From Tupaia tana (Eukaryota; Chordata; Mammalia; Scandentia; Tupaiidae), in assembly GCA_026018925.1 (NCBI GenBank), contig JAKSZU010000016.1, forward strand, positions 6,492,940-6,556,939: a stretch of DNA of 64,000 nt. The letters run 5' to 3'. Of the stretch, positions 46,740 to 58,932 are shown piece by piece. The notes under the pieces were generated by a model. The model saw nothing but the letters and a program-made list of their open reading frames with translations, made no database searches and was not told the origin of the DNA. The stretch's first letter is position 1. Each line of letters begins with the position of its first letter. A program made the position numbers and the translations under genes.

Positions 46740-48245
46740 CACAAAACTCATGGTATAAGTAATCCAGAGAAATATTCAGTACACTAGCAATTTTATCATT
46801 AGTATGAGGACCAAAAGACAAAAGTGTTACTATCAACTATACCTAAAATGAATTATAAAACCACACATGTTACAAAAATGATGTATAGTCTAAAAGCAAA
46901 ATAGTTTGGGGTTAATTTTTTAAATTTTTCTGTGCAATAAAAATTATGTTGTTACCACCTTAAAATAGGTTGCTAAAATATTCTATGTAAAACTCACAGT
47001 AAGCACAAAGCAAAAATATTTAATAGAAGCAAAAAATTAAATAACTGAAAACATATCACTATAGAAAACTATTTAACCACAAAGGAAGACAGTGAGACAG
47101 GTATTTTAAAAGAAAGTATCTACAAACCAGAAAACAATAAATAAAATGGCAGTAGTGTCTTTACTTGTCAGTAAGCACCTTAAATGTAAATGGATTAATT
47201 TCTCAAAATAAAGGACACAGAATGACTAAATAAATATATAAAAACAAAACTTAACTATATGCTGTAGAAAACTCACCTCATTTTGTTTTAAAGGTTTTAG
47301 TCATAGAGTGCTTGCACTCACCAGAGAGATAGAAAGAGATAAAGTGAGAAATCACCTGACAGGGGGCATGGCCACATCACAAACTTTTCTCATCTAGTCT
47401 CCTCTTGAGATTTTTGGCACACACACATGCCTGGCCTGATTTTCAAGCCATCGGGTGTGGGACTCAAACCATGGTCAGCCATGTTGGAGTCTAGCACCTT
47501 AACTACCATGCCACCTCCTAACCCTAAAGACTCACTTCACTTCTAAGGATAGACATACTTTGAAAATGAAGGGAGAGATAAATATATTACATGTAAATAG
47601 AAATGGAAAGAGAGCACAGATAGTTATACTTACATCAGACAAATAGGCTCTAAGTGAAAGCCTCTAAAAATGAGGAGGAGGACATGATCATGATAAGGAT
47701 AATGATAATGATAAAGGTGTCAATATATCAAAATCATATAACAGTTGTAAGTGTATAATATCCAATATCAGAGCATCTAAAGATATAAAACAAATAATAA
47801 AGAATCTAAAGAGAAAAAAAATTACACTACAATAATGATAGGAAACCTCAATATTATGCTCTCAACAATGGGCAGATCATCCAGACAGGAAATTAATAAG
47901 AAAATATTGAATTTTAATTATACTTAAGGTCAAATGTACATAACAGACATAAATAGAACATTCCATCCAAAAGCGAGGAAATACACATTCTTCTCTATCC
48001 TGGACAATAGAACACATTAGGGCACAAAACAAGCCTTGGCAATTTAAGAAGATTAAAATCATATCAAGTATGTTTTCTGACCACAATGGTATAAACATAG
48101 AAATCAATGACAGAAGAAATTTCAGAAAATTCACGAACACATGTAAATTAAGACACTCTTCAAAACAACCCCAGTAGACTAATGACAAAAATAGAAGGGA
48201 AGTAAAAAAATATATCTTAAGACAAATTAAAATGGAAACACAACA
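46740..48245 (+). mobile_element. Old LINE-1 ORF2 5' region
   Basis: Contains AATGTAAATGGATTAATTTC and GGACACAGAATGACTAAATA (ORF2 start), then endonuclease-region remnants (GAAATCAATGACAGAAGAAA). Strongly mutated; a SINE lies inside. Confidence 0.7.
47285..47525 (-). mobile_element. tRNA-derived SINE, long form, diverged
   Basis: Minus copy; CTCCTCTTGAGATTTTTGGC, GACTCAAACCATGGTCAGCC. Flanking AACTCACCTCA and GACTCACTTCA fit a TSD. Confidence 0.88.
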
Positions 48246-48333
48246 TATCAAAACTTATGCGGGGGATGGTTCTGCATGAATTACTGTTGAAGGTGCTTCT
48301 CTTAATCTCTACTCATAAAAGAATACTCAATAA

Positions 48334-48334
<1 letters not shown>

Positions 48335-48368
<34 letters not shown>
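48335..48368. repeat. (TG)n microsatellite
   Basis: About 17 uninterrupted TG units. Confidence 0.97.
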
Positions 48369-48369
<1 letters not shown>

Positions 48370-48909
48370 TGCCATGCAATCACAAAAAAGAAAACAAAGG
48401 AAGAGACATTTCAGCAGTCACACAAAATAAAAAATACAGTCTGCAAAATAGTTTGGAAAAATCATTTGAAAATGGACTACTACAACCACTGACAATTAAA
48501 ATAATTCACAAACTTTGGGAATAGGAAAGAATCTAATTTGTAGTTACCACATTTAAATATTCAAATGTGCAGTTATTAACATTAACAATAACCAAAAAAA
48601 AATACAAAAGCATATAAAGAAATGGGAAAGTATGGGCTTATCAAGGGATCAAAAATAAATTTACAGAAACCATCCCTGAGGAAGATGTCAGATTTTCTAG
48701 ACAAAGACTTCAAAATAAGTATATAAAATATTCTTAAAGAAACATGGACAAAGAATTAACGGGAATCAGGGCAATGTTACCTGAACCAAATGTGAATATT
48801 GATAAATAAATTATAAAAAGGAACCGGAAAGATATTCTGGAAGTGAAAGATACCATATCTGAAATTCGCTAGAGGAGTTAAATAGCAGATTTCAGGCAAT
48901 AGATTTTTT

Positions 48910-49177
48910 TTTTTTTTTTTTTTTTGGAGAGGTTTTTGCTATAGGGCGCATGCGCTTGCCAGACAGACAGAGAGAGACATAGAGACAGAAAGCAAGAAAT
49001 CACCCCCTAGGGGGCATGGCCACGCCGCAATCCCTTCTCTTCCATTCTCCTCTCGGGATCTTGAGCACGCACACACACGCGCCCAGAGTGAGTTTTAAGC
49101 CACCGGGTCCGGGATGCGAACCACGGTCGACTACATGGGAGTCCAGCGACATAGCCATTACGCTAACTGCTGGTCCC
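48910..49177 (-). mobile_element. tRNA-derived SINE, long form (young)
   Basis: Near-consensus. TSD TCAGGCAATAGATTTTTT at 48892-48909 and 49178-49195, perfect over 18 bp. Confidence 0.97.
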
Positions 49178-49470
49178 TCAGGCAATAGATTTTTTAAAAC
49201 AGTGAAATTTAAGATAGAACAACTAAAATGAACAACTCTGAGAAGAACAAAGAAATAAGAACAAACAAAAGTGAATGCAGCCTAGAGACAACACGAACCA
49301 CACCAATTTATGAATTATGGGATTTTAAAAAGAAAATAAAAGAGGGAGAAAACATATTTGAGGAAATAATGACTGAAAACTTCCCAGATTTGATGAAAGA
49401 CACACGTCAGAGACTAATAAACAAACTCCAGTAAGACACTTTAAAACCAGCTATCAAAAAACAAAAAACA

Positions 49471-49760
49471 GGGACCGGCAGTTGGCGTAATGGCTATGTC
49501 CCTGGACTTCCACATAGTCACTGCGGTTCACGTCCCAGACCCGGTGGCTAAAAACTCACTCCGGGCGCGTGTGTGCGCATGCCCAAGATCCCGAGAGGAG
49601 AATGGAGGAGAAGGGATTGCGGCGTGGCCATCCCCCCGGGGGGTGATTTCTCGCTTTCTGTCTCTATGTCTTTCTCTGTCTGTCTGGCAAGCGCACGCGC
49701 CCTATAGCAAAATAAAATAAAATAAAATAAAATAAAATCCTCTCCAAAAAAACAAAAACA
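49471..49760 (+). mobile_element. tRNA-derived SINE, long form, with internal (AAAAT)n
   Basis: GGGACCGGCAGTTGGCGTAA head. Six AAAAT units (about 49706-49737) lie between CCTATAGCA and CCTCTCC, within the normally fixed 3' end. Confidence 0.92.
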
Positions 49761-50160
49761 AACAAACAAAAAAAACAATAGAGACTCTTGAATTAATACA
49801 AAAGATCCTCAATAAGACCTATAGCTAATTTGTCATCAGAAACCATGAAGGTCAAAGCAGTGAGAAGACACACTTAAAGTACTGGGGGGGGGGGGGAGGA
49901 AAAACAAAAAAAAACATCAACCAACAATTCCATAGCTGACAAATCTGTCCTTCAAAATGAAAGAGAAATTAAGATGCTCTCAGATAAAACACAAGTTGAG
50001 GGAGTTCATTACCACATGTGCCTTTAAAATAATGCAAAAACTTTTCTTTATATTAAAATAACAGCATACTAGGCAGTAACTCAAAGCCAGATGAAAAAAT
50101 AAAGATTTCTGGTAAAGATAATAACATGGGCAAGTATAACAGCCAGTATTACTGGTTTTT

Positions 50161-50422
50161 TGTTGTTGTTTTTAAGAAGTTCTTGTTATAGGGCACGTGC
50201 GCTCACCAGAAAGAGAGAGAGAGACAGAGAGACAAAAAGCGAGAAATCATTCCCCAGGGGTAAAGGCCACACCGCAATCCTTTCTCCTCCATTCTCTTCT
50301 CAGGATCTTGGGCATGCATGCACACGCACCTGGCATAAATTTAAGCTACCGGGTCTGGGACTTGAACTACAGTTGACTACATGGGAGTTCAGTAACATAG
50401 CCATTACACCAATCGCTGGTTG
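50161..50422 (-). mobile_element. tRNA-derived SINE, long form
   Basis: Minus copy; TSD CAGTATTACTG at 50144-50154 and 50423-50433. Confidence 0.92.
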
Positions 50423-50488
50423 CAGTATTACTGTTTTTTGTATGTAGCTCCACTTTTTATTTCCTGTACAATTTAAAGGATAAATGAG

Positions 50489-50795
50489 AGAAGACTCCTT
50501 CATTGCTGCTGAAAATTAGTTATTTCAGGAAATAAGAGAAATGAAGATTTTCTACTGCTAATTCATCCTCCAGCCCCCAGTCTCCAGTGGAGATGCAAGG
50601 GACAGGCCTTCAGAAGAAGACTCCTCCATTGCTGCTGAGAACGAATGATTTCAGGGATTATGAGAAATGAAGATTTTCTACTGATAATTCAGCCTCCAGC
50701 CCTGAGTCTTCCCTCTAGGAGAGGCAAGGGGCAGGCCTGCAAAAGAAGACCCCTCCATTGCTCCTAAGAACTAGTGATTTTGCGCAGCGTGCAAG
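50489..50795 (+). repeat. Tandem 5' monomers, 126-129 bp
   Basis: AGAAGACTCCT(T/C)CATTGCTG starts at 50489 and 50615; a third, truncated unit starts at 50744. Units share GAAATGAAGATTTTCTACTG and CCTCCAGCCC. Promoter-type monomers at an L1 5' end are known in rodents; here the role is inferred. Confidence 0.9.
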
Positions 50796-51145
50796 TTCAC
50801 CGCATAATTTTTATTTTTTGCTTTTTTTAAAAAATAATTTTGTTGTTGTTTTTTCTTATTTTTCCTCTCTTTCTTTTTTCCCCCTCTCTGTGTTTTCTTA
50901 TTCTTTTTCTTTTACCTCATTACTTCGCTGCTCAGCCTCCATTCACTGAGTGTCTAGATGGATCTAAGGGAACCATAGCCAAACATCCAAATACTATTAA
51001 GGTTGACATAGTCCTCAATGTCCACTGAATCTGCTGCACAAAGGGATAAAATGTAATGGCAAAGAGATTGCAGATCACCTTCTCCTGCACGCTACTGAAT
51101 GATCAGATTGAAATTCAAGAATTAGGAAGAAACCCACCATCCACC

Positions 51146-52148
51146 AGATAACTAGAAATCACCACAGGGTCACAAGAAATATGTGAAGCCAAGAAAATTC
51201 TTCTCCTTCAAGGGAAAAGAATAACTCTTCTTTATCGACAGACAGTTCAATGGAACTCATGAAAATGTCTGATAAAGAATTTAGAATATTCATAGAGACA
51301 AAGTTAACAGAGATGCAAGAAAAGAGAGACAATGAACTCCAGAAGAAGCAGGAGAATAGAACTGAGGAGTTCCAGTAGATGAGGAAGTTTTTGCACGATC
51401 TGAAAGAGGAAATACACACCATAAAAAAGAATCAAATGGAACTCATAGAGATAAAGGCTATAATACAGGAAATCAAAACCTTCCTTGAAAATATTTAAAG
51501 CAGATCATACAGAAGATCAAATCTCAGATGTAAAAAACAGAATTATAAATGTAATGTAAAAAATCCAGCACAAAGACTGAGAAAAATAGTCCAAAAACTG
51601 AGAATAATATACGAGAAATACTAGATACCATCAAATGTCCAAACATCCAGATAATTGGTAACCCAGAAAGTGAAGAGACTAATAAGGGCATTGATAATCT
51701 ATTCCATGAAATCCTGCAAGAAAACTTTTCAAACCTAGAGAGGCATTCAAAATTCAGATCCAAGAAATACATAGGACCCCAAATAGAATCAACCCAAGAA
51801 GATCTTCTCCAAGTCACATTATAGACAGATTGACCAAAACCACAGACAAAGACAAGGTACTCAGATTGGCAAGAGATAAATGACAAGTTACCTACAAAGG
51901 GTATCCCATGAGGCTAACAGTGGACCTTTCATCAGAAACAATGTGAGCAAGGAAAGAATGGGAAAATATATTCAAAGTGTTGAGTGAAAACCAATTTCAA
52001 CCAAGAATACTATACCCAGCAAGATTATCCCTCACATGGGAAGAGAAGACAAGAATATTCTCCAATAACCAAAATTTGAAAGAATTTACCCACACCAGAC
52101 CAGTTCTCCAAGAAGTTCTGAAGGGAGTATTATATCAGGAAAACTAAA
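51146..52148 (+). pseudogene. ORF1 of the HAL1-like element, broken
   Basis: Encodes a relic of the L1 ORF1 RNA-binding chaperone. A lysine/glutamate-rich coiled-coil part (about 51260-51500) precedes a C-terminal part with RLARDK-like and TVDLSSETM text (about 51860-51940). Stops occur at several points, for example after NRTEEFQ near 51376. Confidence 0.72.
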
Positions 52149-52524
52149 ATCAGGTTCACGGAAATAAGAGTTTAAAAACATCTAAGATAAGGGCCAGCAT
52201 AATGGTAGGGACAAGTCCAGAGAAGAATATTATCTTTCAGAACTTAAATGGAAAGCTTGGACAACAACAGAAGTTAGATTAAGTACATGAGAGAGCTGAT
52301 GAAATACAATTTTATGGCTTTTGACTAAAACAATACTGATATTTTTCTATGCTTTGTAGTCCAGAGATAAAGATTTTTTTCTTCTCTTGAATTGTTGACA
52401 GATCCAGGTAACTACTGTTCGAACAGAACCCTAACCTGCTTACTGACTTTAAGTCTTAAGCAAAGTTCTCTTAACATTTTTTTATTTTGATTTATTAAAA
52501 CTAAAACTGCCTTTCTTGAAATTA

Positions 52525-52525
52525 A

Positions 52526-52572
<47 letters not shown>
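52525..52572. repeat. (CA)n/(TA)n microsatellite
   Basis: About 17 CA units flanked by TA, in the HAL1-like 3' UTR. Confidence 0.95.
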
Positions 52573-53015
52573 AATTACCTATTTAATTACCACAGTAAGC
52601 TATTTAGCCTCAGCTAGGTGCTATTTTATAGTATATTCATTCTACTCACAGTTTAATGCCTAAAGTCAAACATTTGTTCACAGATATTTATAGATCAGCT
52701 GAACTTGCTATTGAAAGTAGATCAATTAAGATATTTTGTTAACTAATAAAATGTGGTAGAAAAAAAAGGAATGGAAAGTAACTGCAGATACTAGAGAAAG
52801 AGTGGGAAGAGGGTGGGATATGGCAGAGGGTGAGAAATGGGGGAGGGAAGGAATATACATATACATAAGAAACAAGAAATTGAAAATTATTTGTGAGGAT
52901 AACATGTATGATTAAGCCACTGTACAGTATATTCTGGATGGGAAACTGCATCTTGTATGCTGTGATGATGTTCAGTGAATGAATACAAAATAAAGAATTA
53001 ATATTTTTAAAAAGA

Positions 53016-53280
53016 TAAATTAAAAAATAAAGAAAAAATACTACCTCTTTTATTGGGTACACAATGTATAAAGATGCAATTTGTGAAAACAACTTAAAGG
53101 GGTACAGAGACTAGAACACTGTATGAGCAGAGTTTTTCTAAGCTATTAAAGTTGGTATCAATTCAAGTTGTTATGAATTTAGAGTATTAAATGTATTGCT
53201 CATGTTAACTACAAAACAATCTAAAAATGTACATAAAAGGGAATGAGAAGGGAATAAAAGTGGCTTTCTACAAAAAATAT
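53016..53280. other. Sequence without recognised features
   Basis: Spacer between the HAL1-like element and the next L1; nothing recognised. Confidence 0.4.
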
Positions 53281-56090
53281 CAACAAAGACAGTAATGGGC
53301 ATTGGTAATCTATTCTATGAAATCCTGGAAGAAAACTTTCCAAGTCTGCAGAAGCACACAAACATTCAGACAAAGAAATACAAAGAACCCCAAATAGAAT
53401 CAATCCAAGAGGATCCTCTCCACGCACATCACAGACAAAAAAAAAAAAAAAAAAGACAAGATACTAAGAGAAATGTCAAGTCACTTACAAAGGCTATCCC
53501 ATCAGGCTAACACTGGATCACTTATTGGATACAATGCAAACAAGGAAAGAATGGGGAAATAGATTCACAGTGTTAAATGAAAAACAATTTTAACCAAGAA
53601 TACTATACCTGGAAACATTGGCCTTTATATGAGAAAAGATCAAAACATTCTCAGATAAACAAAACCTCAAAGAATTTACCAATTCCAGACTAGCTCTTTA
53701 AGAAATTCTGAAAGCAATACTATATTAAGAAAACTAAAGACAGACAGACAGCAATAAGACAACAAAAAACAACCAAGAATATGGCCCACTTAATAGTAGG
53801 GACAATTCTGGAAATACCAATAATAACATTGAATGTTAATGGATTAAATTCTCTGGTCAAGAGATACAGACTGGCTAAATGAATTGAAAGTCAGAAATCC
53901 TCCATCTGTTGCCTACAAGAAACTCATCTCATGGATAAAGACATATGTAGATTTAAAATGAATGGCTGGAAAAAGGTATTCCATGCAAATGGAAGCCAAA
54001 AAAAGAGAGTGAGTTGCTATACTGATTTCAGACAAAATAGGCTTTAGGACAAAAACCATAAGAAGAGACAAAGAGGGGCTTTATATAGTAGTAAAAGTAT
54101 AAGACACCTAGGAATAAAACCAATCAAGGAAGTCAAAGACCTCTATAAGGAAAACTATGAATACTTTACAAAGGAAATTGAAAAGGACACAAAAAAAGTA
54201 GAAGGACATCCCATGTTCCTGGATTGGCAGAATTAATATCATCAAAATGATAAGCCTATCCAATTTAATCTACATGTTTAATGCAATCCCTATAAAATTA
54301 CAAGAGACATTCTTCACAATCTAGAAAAGACAATCATAGAATTTGTCTGGAATCACAAAGGACCCCATACTTGCAAAGACATCTTGTGCAAGAAGAGTGG
54401 AGTGGGTGGCATCTCACTCCCTGACCTCAAAAAATATTACAAAGCTGTGATGATCAAAACAGCATAGTACTGGCACAAAATCAGATATGAGGAACAATGG
54501 AACAGAGTAGAGATCCCAGAAATAAACCCCAAAATATACAGTCAACTGACTTTGACAAAGGGTACCAGTCAATCCAGTGGGAAAAGGAAAACCTATTTAG
54601 CAAATGGTGCTGGAAAAACTGTGTATCCACCTGCACAAAAATGAATCTGGACCCCTATCTGTCACCATTAACAAAAATCAACTCAATTGGATCAAAGATC
54701 TAAACCTAAGACTGAAAACTATAAACTAAAACTATGGACAATTTTCTTCTGAGATATTTTTAATTAATTAATTTACATTCATTCCCTGAGCATTGTCACA
54801 GCATACAAAATGTGGTTTCTCATCCAAATTATATACTGCATAGTGTCTTAATCATATGTTATCATCATTAATTTTCCATTTCTAGTCTCATATATATATA
54901 CATATATATGTATATGTATACTCATATTTCTCACCCTCTGCAAAGACTTCTTAAGCAAGACCCCAAAAGCACAGGTAATAATCCCCGAAATAGAGAGGTG
55001 ATTACAACAAATTAAGAAATTTCTGCACAGCAAAGGATACAGTAATTAGTGTGAATAGACAACCCTCAGAATGGGAGAGAATTTTTTGTTAACTATGCCT
55101 CAAATAAGGGACTGATAACCGAAATACACAGGGAACTCAAGCAGCTTACCTGGAAGAAAATGATTAACCCAATTAAAATATGGGAAAATGAGCTAAATAA
55201 ACAACTCTCTAAGGAAGACATACAAACAGCCAAAAAGCATATGAAAAACTACTCAACATCCCTCATCATAATGGAGATGCAGATTAAAACCACAATAAGA
55301 TACCACTTAACCCCAGTCAGAATGGTGAAGATTAAAAAACAAAAAAAATGATAAGCACTGGAGGGGATGTGGTCAAAGGGGAACACTCTTAGATTGTTGG
55401 TGGGAATGTAAATTGGTCCAGCCACTATGGAGAACGATACAGAAGTTCCTCAAAGACCTTCAAATAGAACTGCCATATGATCCAGCAATTCCACTCCTGG
55501 GTATCTACCCAAAGGACAGGAGAATGCTCAGTTGGAAAAGCACTTGCACATCTATAGACATTGCAGCCTTATTCACGATTGTTAACACATGGAACCATTA
55601 CAAATGTCCAAAACAGAGGAATGGATTGAAAAAGTGTGGCATATATACTCCATGGAATACTATTCAGCCATAAAAAAACAAGGCCCTGGAATTCGATAGA
55701 AAGTGGATGAATATGGAAGATTTGTTGCTGAGTGAAGCAAATCAGGCTATGAAAGAGAGATATTGTATGTCGCCACTTAACATATATGAACTGTCCACAC
55801 TCTATGGTAGAGACTGAAAAACTGGAGGACATAAAAGCATTGAAAATTGTTATGGGAGTGGGCGGGGGGAGAAGAGCATAGGAAAGTAAATTTGGAGGAA
55901 AAAATAGAGAAGTAAGACATCTGTGGGACACATATATGGTTTATTATCTGTTGATAAGGATGTGTGTAGTATTCTCAACTGGGCTGGACTGGGGGTATAT
56001 CATGCTGGGTGAAGTCTCTTTACAATCTAAATGATGTATAGTGATTAAATGTATAAATAATTAAAAAAACTTTTAATTAAAAAATTTTTA
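53281..56090 (+). mobile_element. LINE-1, ORF1 3' part to 3' UTR, internally deleted
   Basis: ORF1 C-terminal text (53283-53730), ORF2 start (AACATTGAATGTTAATGGAT) and endonuclease part to about 54085. It then jumps to text downstream of the reverse transcriptase core (AAGACACCTAGGAATAAAAC). The C-terminal part has ELPYDPAIPLLGIYPKDRRM (about 55468), typical of L1 ORF2. The 3' UTR ends about 56090. An inverted HAL1-type 3' piece lies at 54742-54938. Confidence 0.88.
54742..54938 (-). mobile_element. HAL1-like 3' UTR fragment, inserted
   Basis: Minus strand text (GAGCATTGTCACAGCATACA; TAATCATATGTTATCATCAT) matches the 3' ends of the elements at 6.0 kb and 52.9 kb. It sits inside the L1 at 53281-56090, whose ORF2 text resumes with GCAAAGACTTCTTAAGCAAG. 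It is a third, 5'-truncated member. Confidence 0.65.
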
Positions 56091-56099
56091 AAAAACACA

Positions 56100-57060
56100 C
56101 CAAAAAATAAAAGAATAACCTTCTCTTATCAAAAGGGAAATGCAAATCAAAACCACAACCAGAAGCCACTTAACCTCAGTAAGAATTGCTTTGATCAAGA
56201 AAACAAAGAATGACAAGTACTCACGAGGCTGTGATGAAAAGACAGCCCTCCTACACTGCTGGTGGAAAACAATATGGAGGTGCCTCGAAAACCTACAAAT
56301 AGATGTAACATATAGGGGCTAGCAGGTGGCATGGTGTTTAAGGCACAGGACTGCCACACGGCTGACTATGGTTCAAGTCTCAGTTCTGGCAACTTGCTTT
56401 CTCACTTTCCGTCTCTCTGTCTGTCTCTCTGGAAAAATTTTAAAATAATAATAATAATAATAATAATGATAAATAAAATAAAATAAATAGTTATTAGAAA
56501 ACAAAAAGAACTACCATATGATCCAGTATTCCCACTTCTTTATATTTACCCAAAGGACAGGAAAATACTCAGAAAGACATTTGCATATACATGTCTATTG
56601 CAGCATTATTCATAATTGCTAAGATATGGAATCAACCTAACTGTTCAAGAACTTATGACTGGGTTCAAATATGTGGCACATGTATACTATGGAATATTAC
56701 TCAGCCATAAGGAACAATGAGATCCTGTCATGTGATACAAAGTGGATGAATATAGATTTAACGTTAAGTATAGAAAGCCTGACTATAAAGACAAACATTG
56801 TATATACCCACTTAATATAGACCAGATATATGCAATACACTGCAGAAATGGAAGAAATTACCAGGGGCTGATTGGTGAGAAAATAGTTATTACTTGATGG
56901 GTTTATTTTTTGTTCAATAAAGTGTGGAAATAAACATCAGTGATGGCTGCATAACAGTGTGGATGGCTTAAGGCCACTGAATTGTGCAGTTAGAGATGGT
57001 TTAATTTGATTCATTAAATCCAATGCTTGATTAAAATTAATAATAAATTCTAAATAAAGC
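56100..57060 (+). mobile_element. LINE-1 ORF2 3' end and 3' UTR (older)
   Basis: AAGGGAAATGCAAATCAAAA, CCTACACTGCTGGTGGAAAA and TGGAATATTACTCAGCCATA are typical. Split by a short SINE. Confidence 0.8.
56315..56500 (+). mobile_element. tRNA-derived SINE, short form
   Basis: GGGGCTAGCAGGTGGCATGG head, GGTTCAAGTCTC B box, ACTTGCTTTCTCACTTTCC, then an (AAT)n tail. Confidence 0.92.
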
Positions 57061-57650
57061 ACCCTGTCTATAATGTAAGGAATAAAAAATCATCATAGGT
57101 ACAGTCGTAAAACCACTCCCACTTCAAAACGCAATAGAAGAGTGATGTTTCTGTACCCTGTAAAACCACCATTTAACTTCATTTTGAAAGTGCTGGCCAA
57201 TGCAATAAAATATGGGTTGGATATTAAAGCTGTATGTGTTGGAAAGGAAGAATAAATTTAAACATATCATATGTCAAACACCTAAAGAATCTAGCAAAAA
57301 TATTCATTATTTATACCAGAAATCATGTTTTTTCTTAATATGCCTAGGTAGTTTTTTGGTATAATATTATGTTAAGAATTCATAATGCCAAATACTTCTA
57401 TTTGGCTGAGGCAAAGCTATCACTTCCTTTTTACATAAATCTTAGTTGAAATAGACTTTTTAAGTAATATAATGGTAACTGAAAAAATTAATTCTCATAT
57501 AATTGTCACTATATTTCTATACTATCTCATGACTGTCTTATAACTTATTTGTATATTTAATAATGTTCTCCCCTCATTTACTTAAAATTATGCAATGGGA
57601 ACATGAAGTCATTCACATTTTCTTCTTACTAAACAGAAAATCTTTTTCAC
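57061..57650. other. Intron sequence, largely unrecognised
   Basis: A short L1-like stretch (GTGCTGGCCAATGCAATAAA at about 57190), otherwise AT-rich intron. Confidence 0.5.
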
Positions 57651-57723
57651 CTTGATCTTCTCTTGCTGCTTGGTATGTTTGTTTTTCTATATTCCTTTGT
57701 AATTTATCTTCTGAAACATCAGC
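57651..57723 (-). CDS. CCDC7: Probable CCDC7 coding exon (B), phase 0-1
   Basis: 73 bp on the minus strand. Acceptor TTCTTATTAAG (weakly pyrimidine-rich), donor GTGAAAAAG (weak). Reads ADVSEDKLQRNIEKQTYQAA then REDQ plus one base. It joins exon A (phase 0) and exon C (phase 1) in frame. Charged, coiled-coil-like. The text resembles ADVSEEQLQ...EEQTYQAA that I recall from CCDC7. Confidence 0.65.
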
Positions 57724-58042
57724 CTTAATAAGAAAAGTTGTAATAAGTAATTATAAATTATATATCTCAGAACATTTTTTAAGTATCACTTAGAAAATTA
57801 GCTTTTTACTCTCATCTATAATGTCATGCAGAAACATTTTTTCTTTTTTCTTATTTCCTGTATGTACTACATTTAAAAATGAGAATAATTAGTGCATTCT
57901 AGAGGTATTTGGGAACACTGAGTGGTGTGGAGGGAACCCAGGCAATACTGTGATTCTTCCTCATAAATAGTTCCAGATAAATAATGTGAATAAATATTGA
58001 TTGATTCTTGTTTAGATTTACGTTTTAGTCTACTTCAATTCT
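57724..58042. other. Intron sequence without recognised features
   Basis: AT-rich intron between exons A and B. Confidence 0.5.
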
Positions 58043-58312
58043 TTTTTTTTTTTTTTTTTTGAGAGATTTTCGCTATAGGGCGTGTGTGCTCACCAGACAG
58101 ACAGAGAGAGACACAGAGACAGAAAGCGCGAAATCACCCCCAGGGGGGATGGTCACACCGCAATCCCTTCTCCTCCATTCTCCTCTCGGGATCTTGGGCA
58201 CGCACGCACACGCGCCAGGCATGAGTTTTAAGCCACTGGGTCCGGGACGCGAACCACGGTCGACTACGTGGGAGTCCAACGACATAGCCATTACTCTAAC
58301 TGCTGGTTCCCG
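58043..58312 (-). mobile_element. tRNA-derived SINE, long form (young)
   Basis: Near-consensus, CpG-rich. Flanks AGTCTACTTCAATTCTTTT (58027 on) and AGTCAACTTCAATTTTTT (58313 on) are an imperfect TSD. In the intron between exons A and B. Confidence 0.93.
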
Positions 58313-58932
58313 AGTCAACTTCAATTTTTTATAAATTCAAGTGGCTTACAAAAGTACTTGTATAGAAACACTTTAAGAACTTTCATAAAAGTATATTGTG
58401 TATATATTAAGTTTGTAAACTCCTTTTATCTTTTCTCATTTTACCTTCACTTTTGTCTTAAGAAACTCCTAAATAAATACTTTTTTTAAACAAAAGCTAT
58501 TCTGATCATTTTCCAGATCATATTAAAAATATTTTGAAATGCTTTTTTAAAAAATATACTTTTAAAAAGTATGCAAACATTATTTCAGTGACTATGCTTT
58601 TATAATGACTTTATTGTACACAAGTCATTTTTGTAGATTTAAACTATGAAAATTTCCCTTGCCTCAGGAGTTATATACCTTCTAATCATTAAAACTATAA
58701 GCAACAACATTTCTGGCAATACTAACTAGAATTTTTTATAAGTTAAAAATATGACTTAGATTCCCAAATATTACTTTCAACGTCTGAAACATGAAACGGT
58801 TTGTTAAAAGACAAATATTCTATTCCCTTAAAATAAGAAAATGTTGAATGTTCAATTAGCAGTTATTCGAGATACTGAAGAAGTCTGGTGATTCAAAATA
58901 CACACCTTTCAGGTTATGACACTCTATCATAC
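58313..58932. other. Intron sequence without recognised features
   Basis: AT-rich; the only signal is the exon A donor at its right edge. Confidence 0.5.

Larger units (their letters stand above)
48560..50140 (+). mobile_element. Old LINE-1 ORF1 region
   Basis: ORF1 text of old L1 (GAAGTGAAAGATACCATATC; GAACAACTCTGAGAAGAACA; AACTTCCCAGATTTGATGAA; GTGAGAAGACACACTTAAAG). Two SINEs and a G12 run (about 49886) interrupt. Confidence 0.7.
50489..53015 (+). mobile_element. HAL1-like (ORF1-only) LINE element
   Basis: 5' tandem monomers (50489-50790), 5' UTR, then an ORF1-like region from about 51146 (start codon mutated to ATA; ACTAGAAATCACCACAGGGT) to about 52148. It shows MSDKEFRIFIETKLTEMQEK (about 51268) and C-terminal text FQPRILYPARLSLTW (about 51995-52040). 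A remnant of the ORF2 start with ACAAGTCCAGA (52211-52221) passes directly into a 3' UTR (52222-53015). The join and the 3' UTR match the inverted element at 6.0-8.0 kb. No endonuclease or reverse transcriptase coding remains, so it would depend on L1. Confidence 0.78.
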
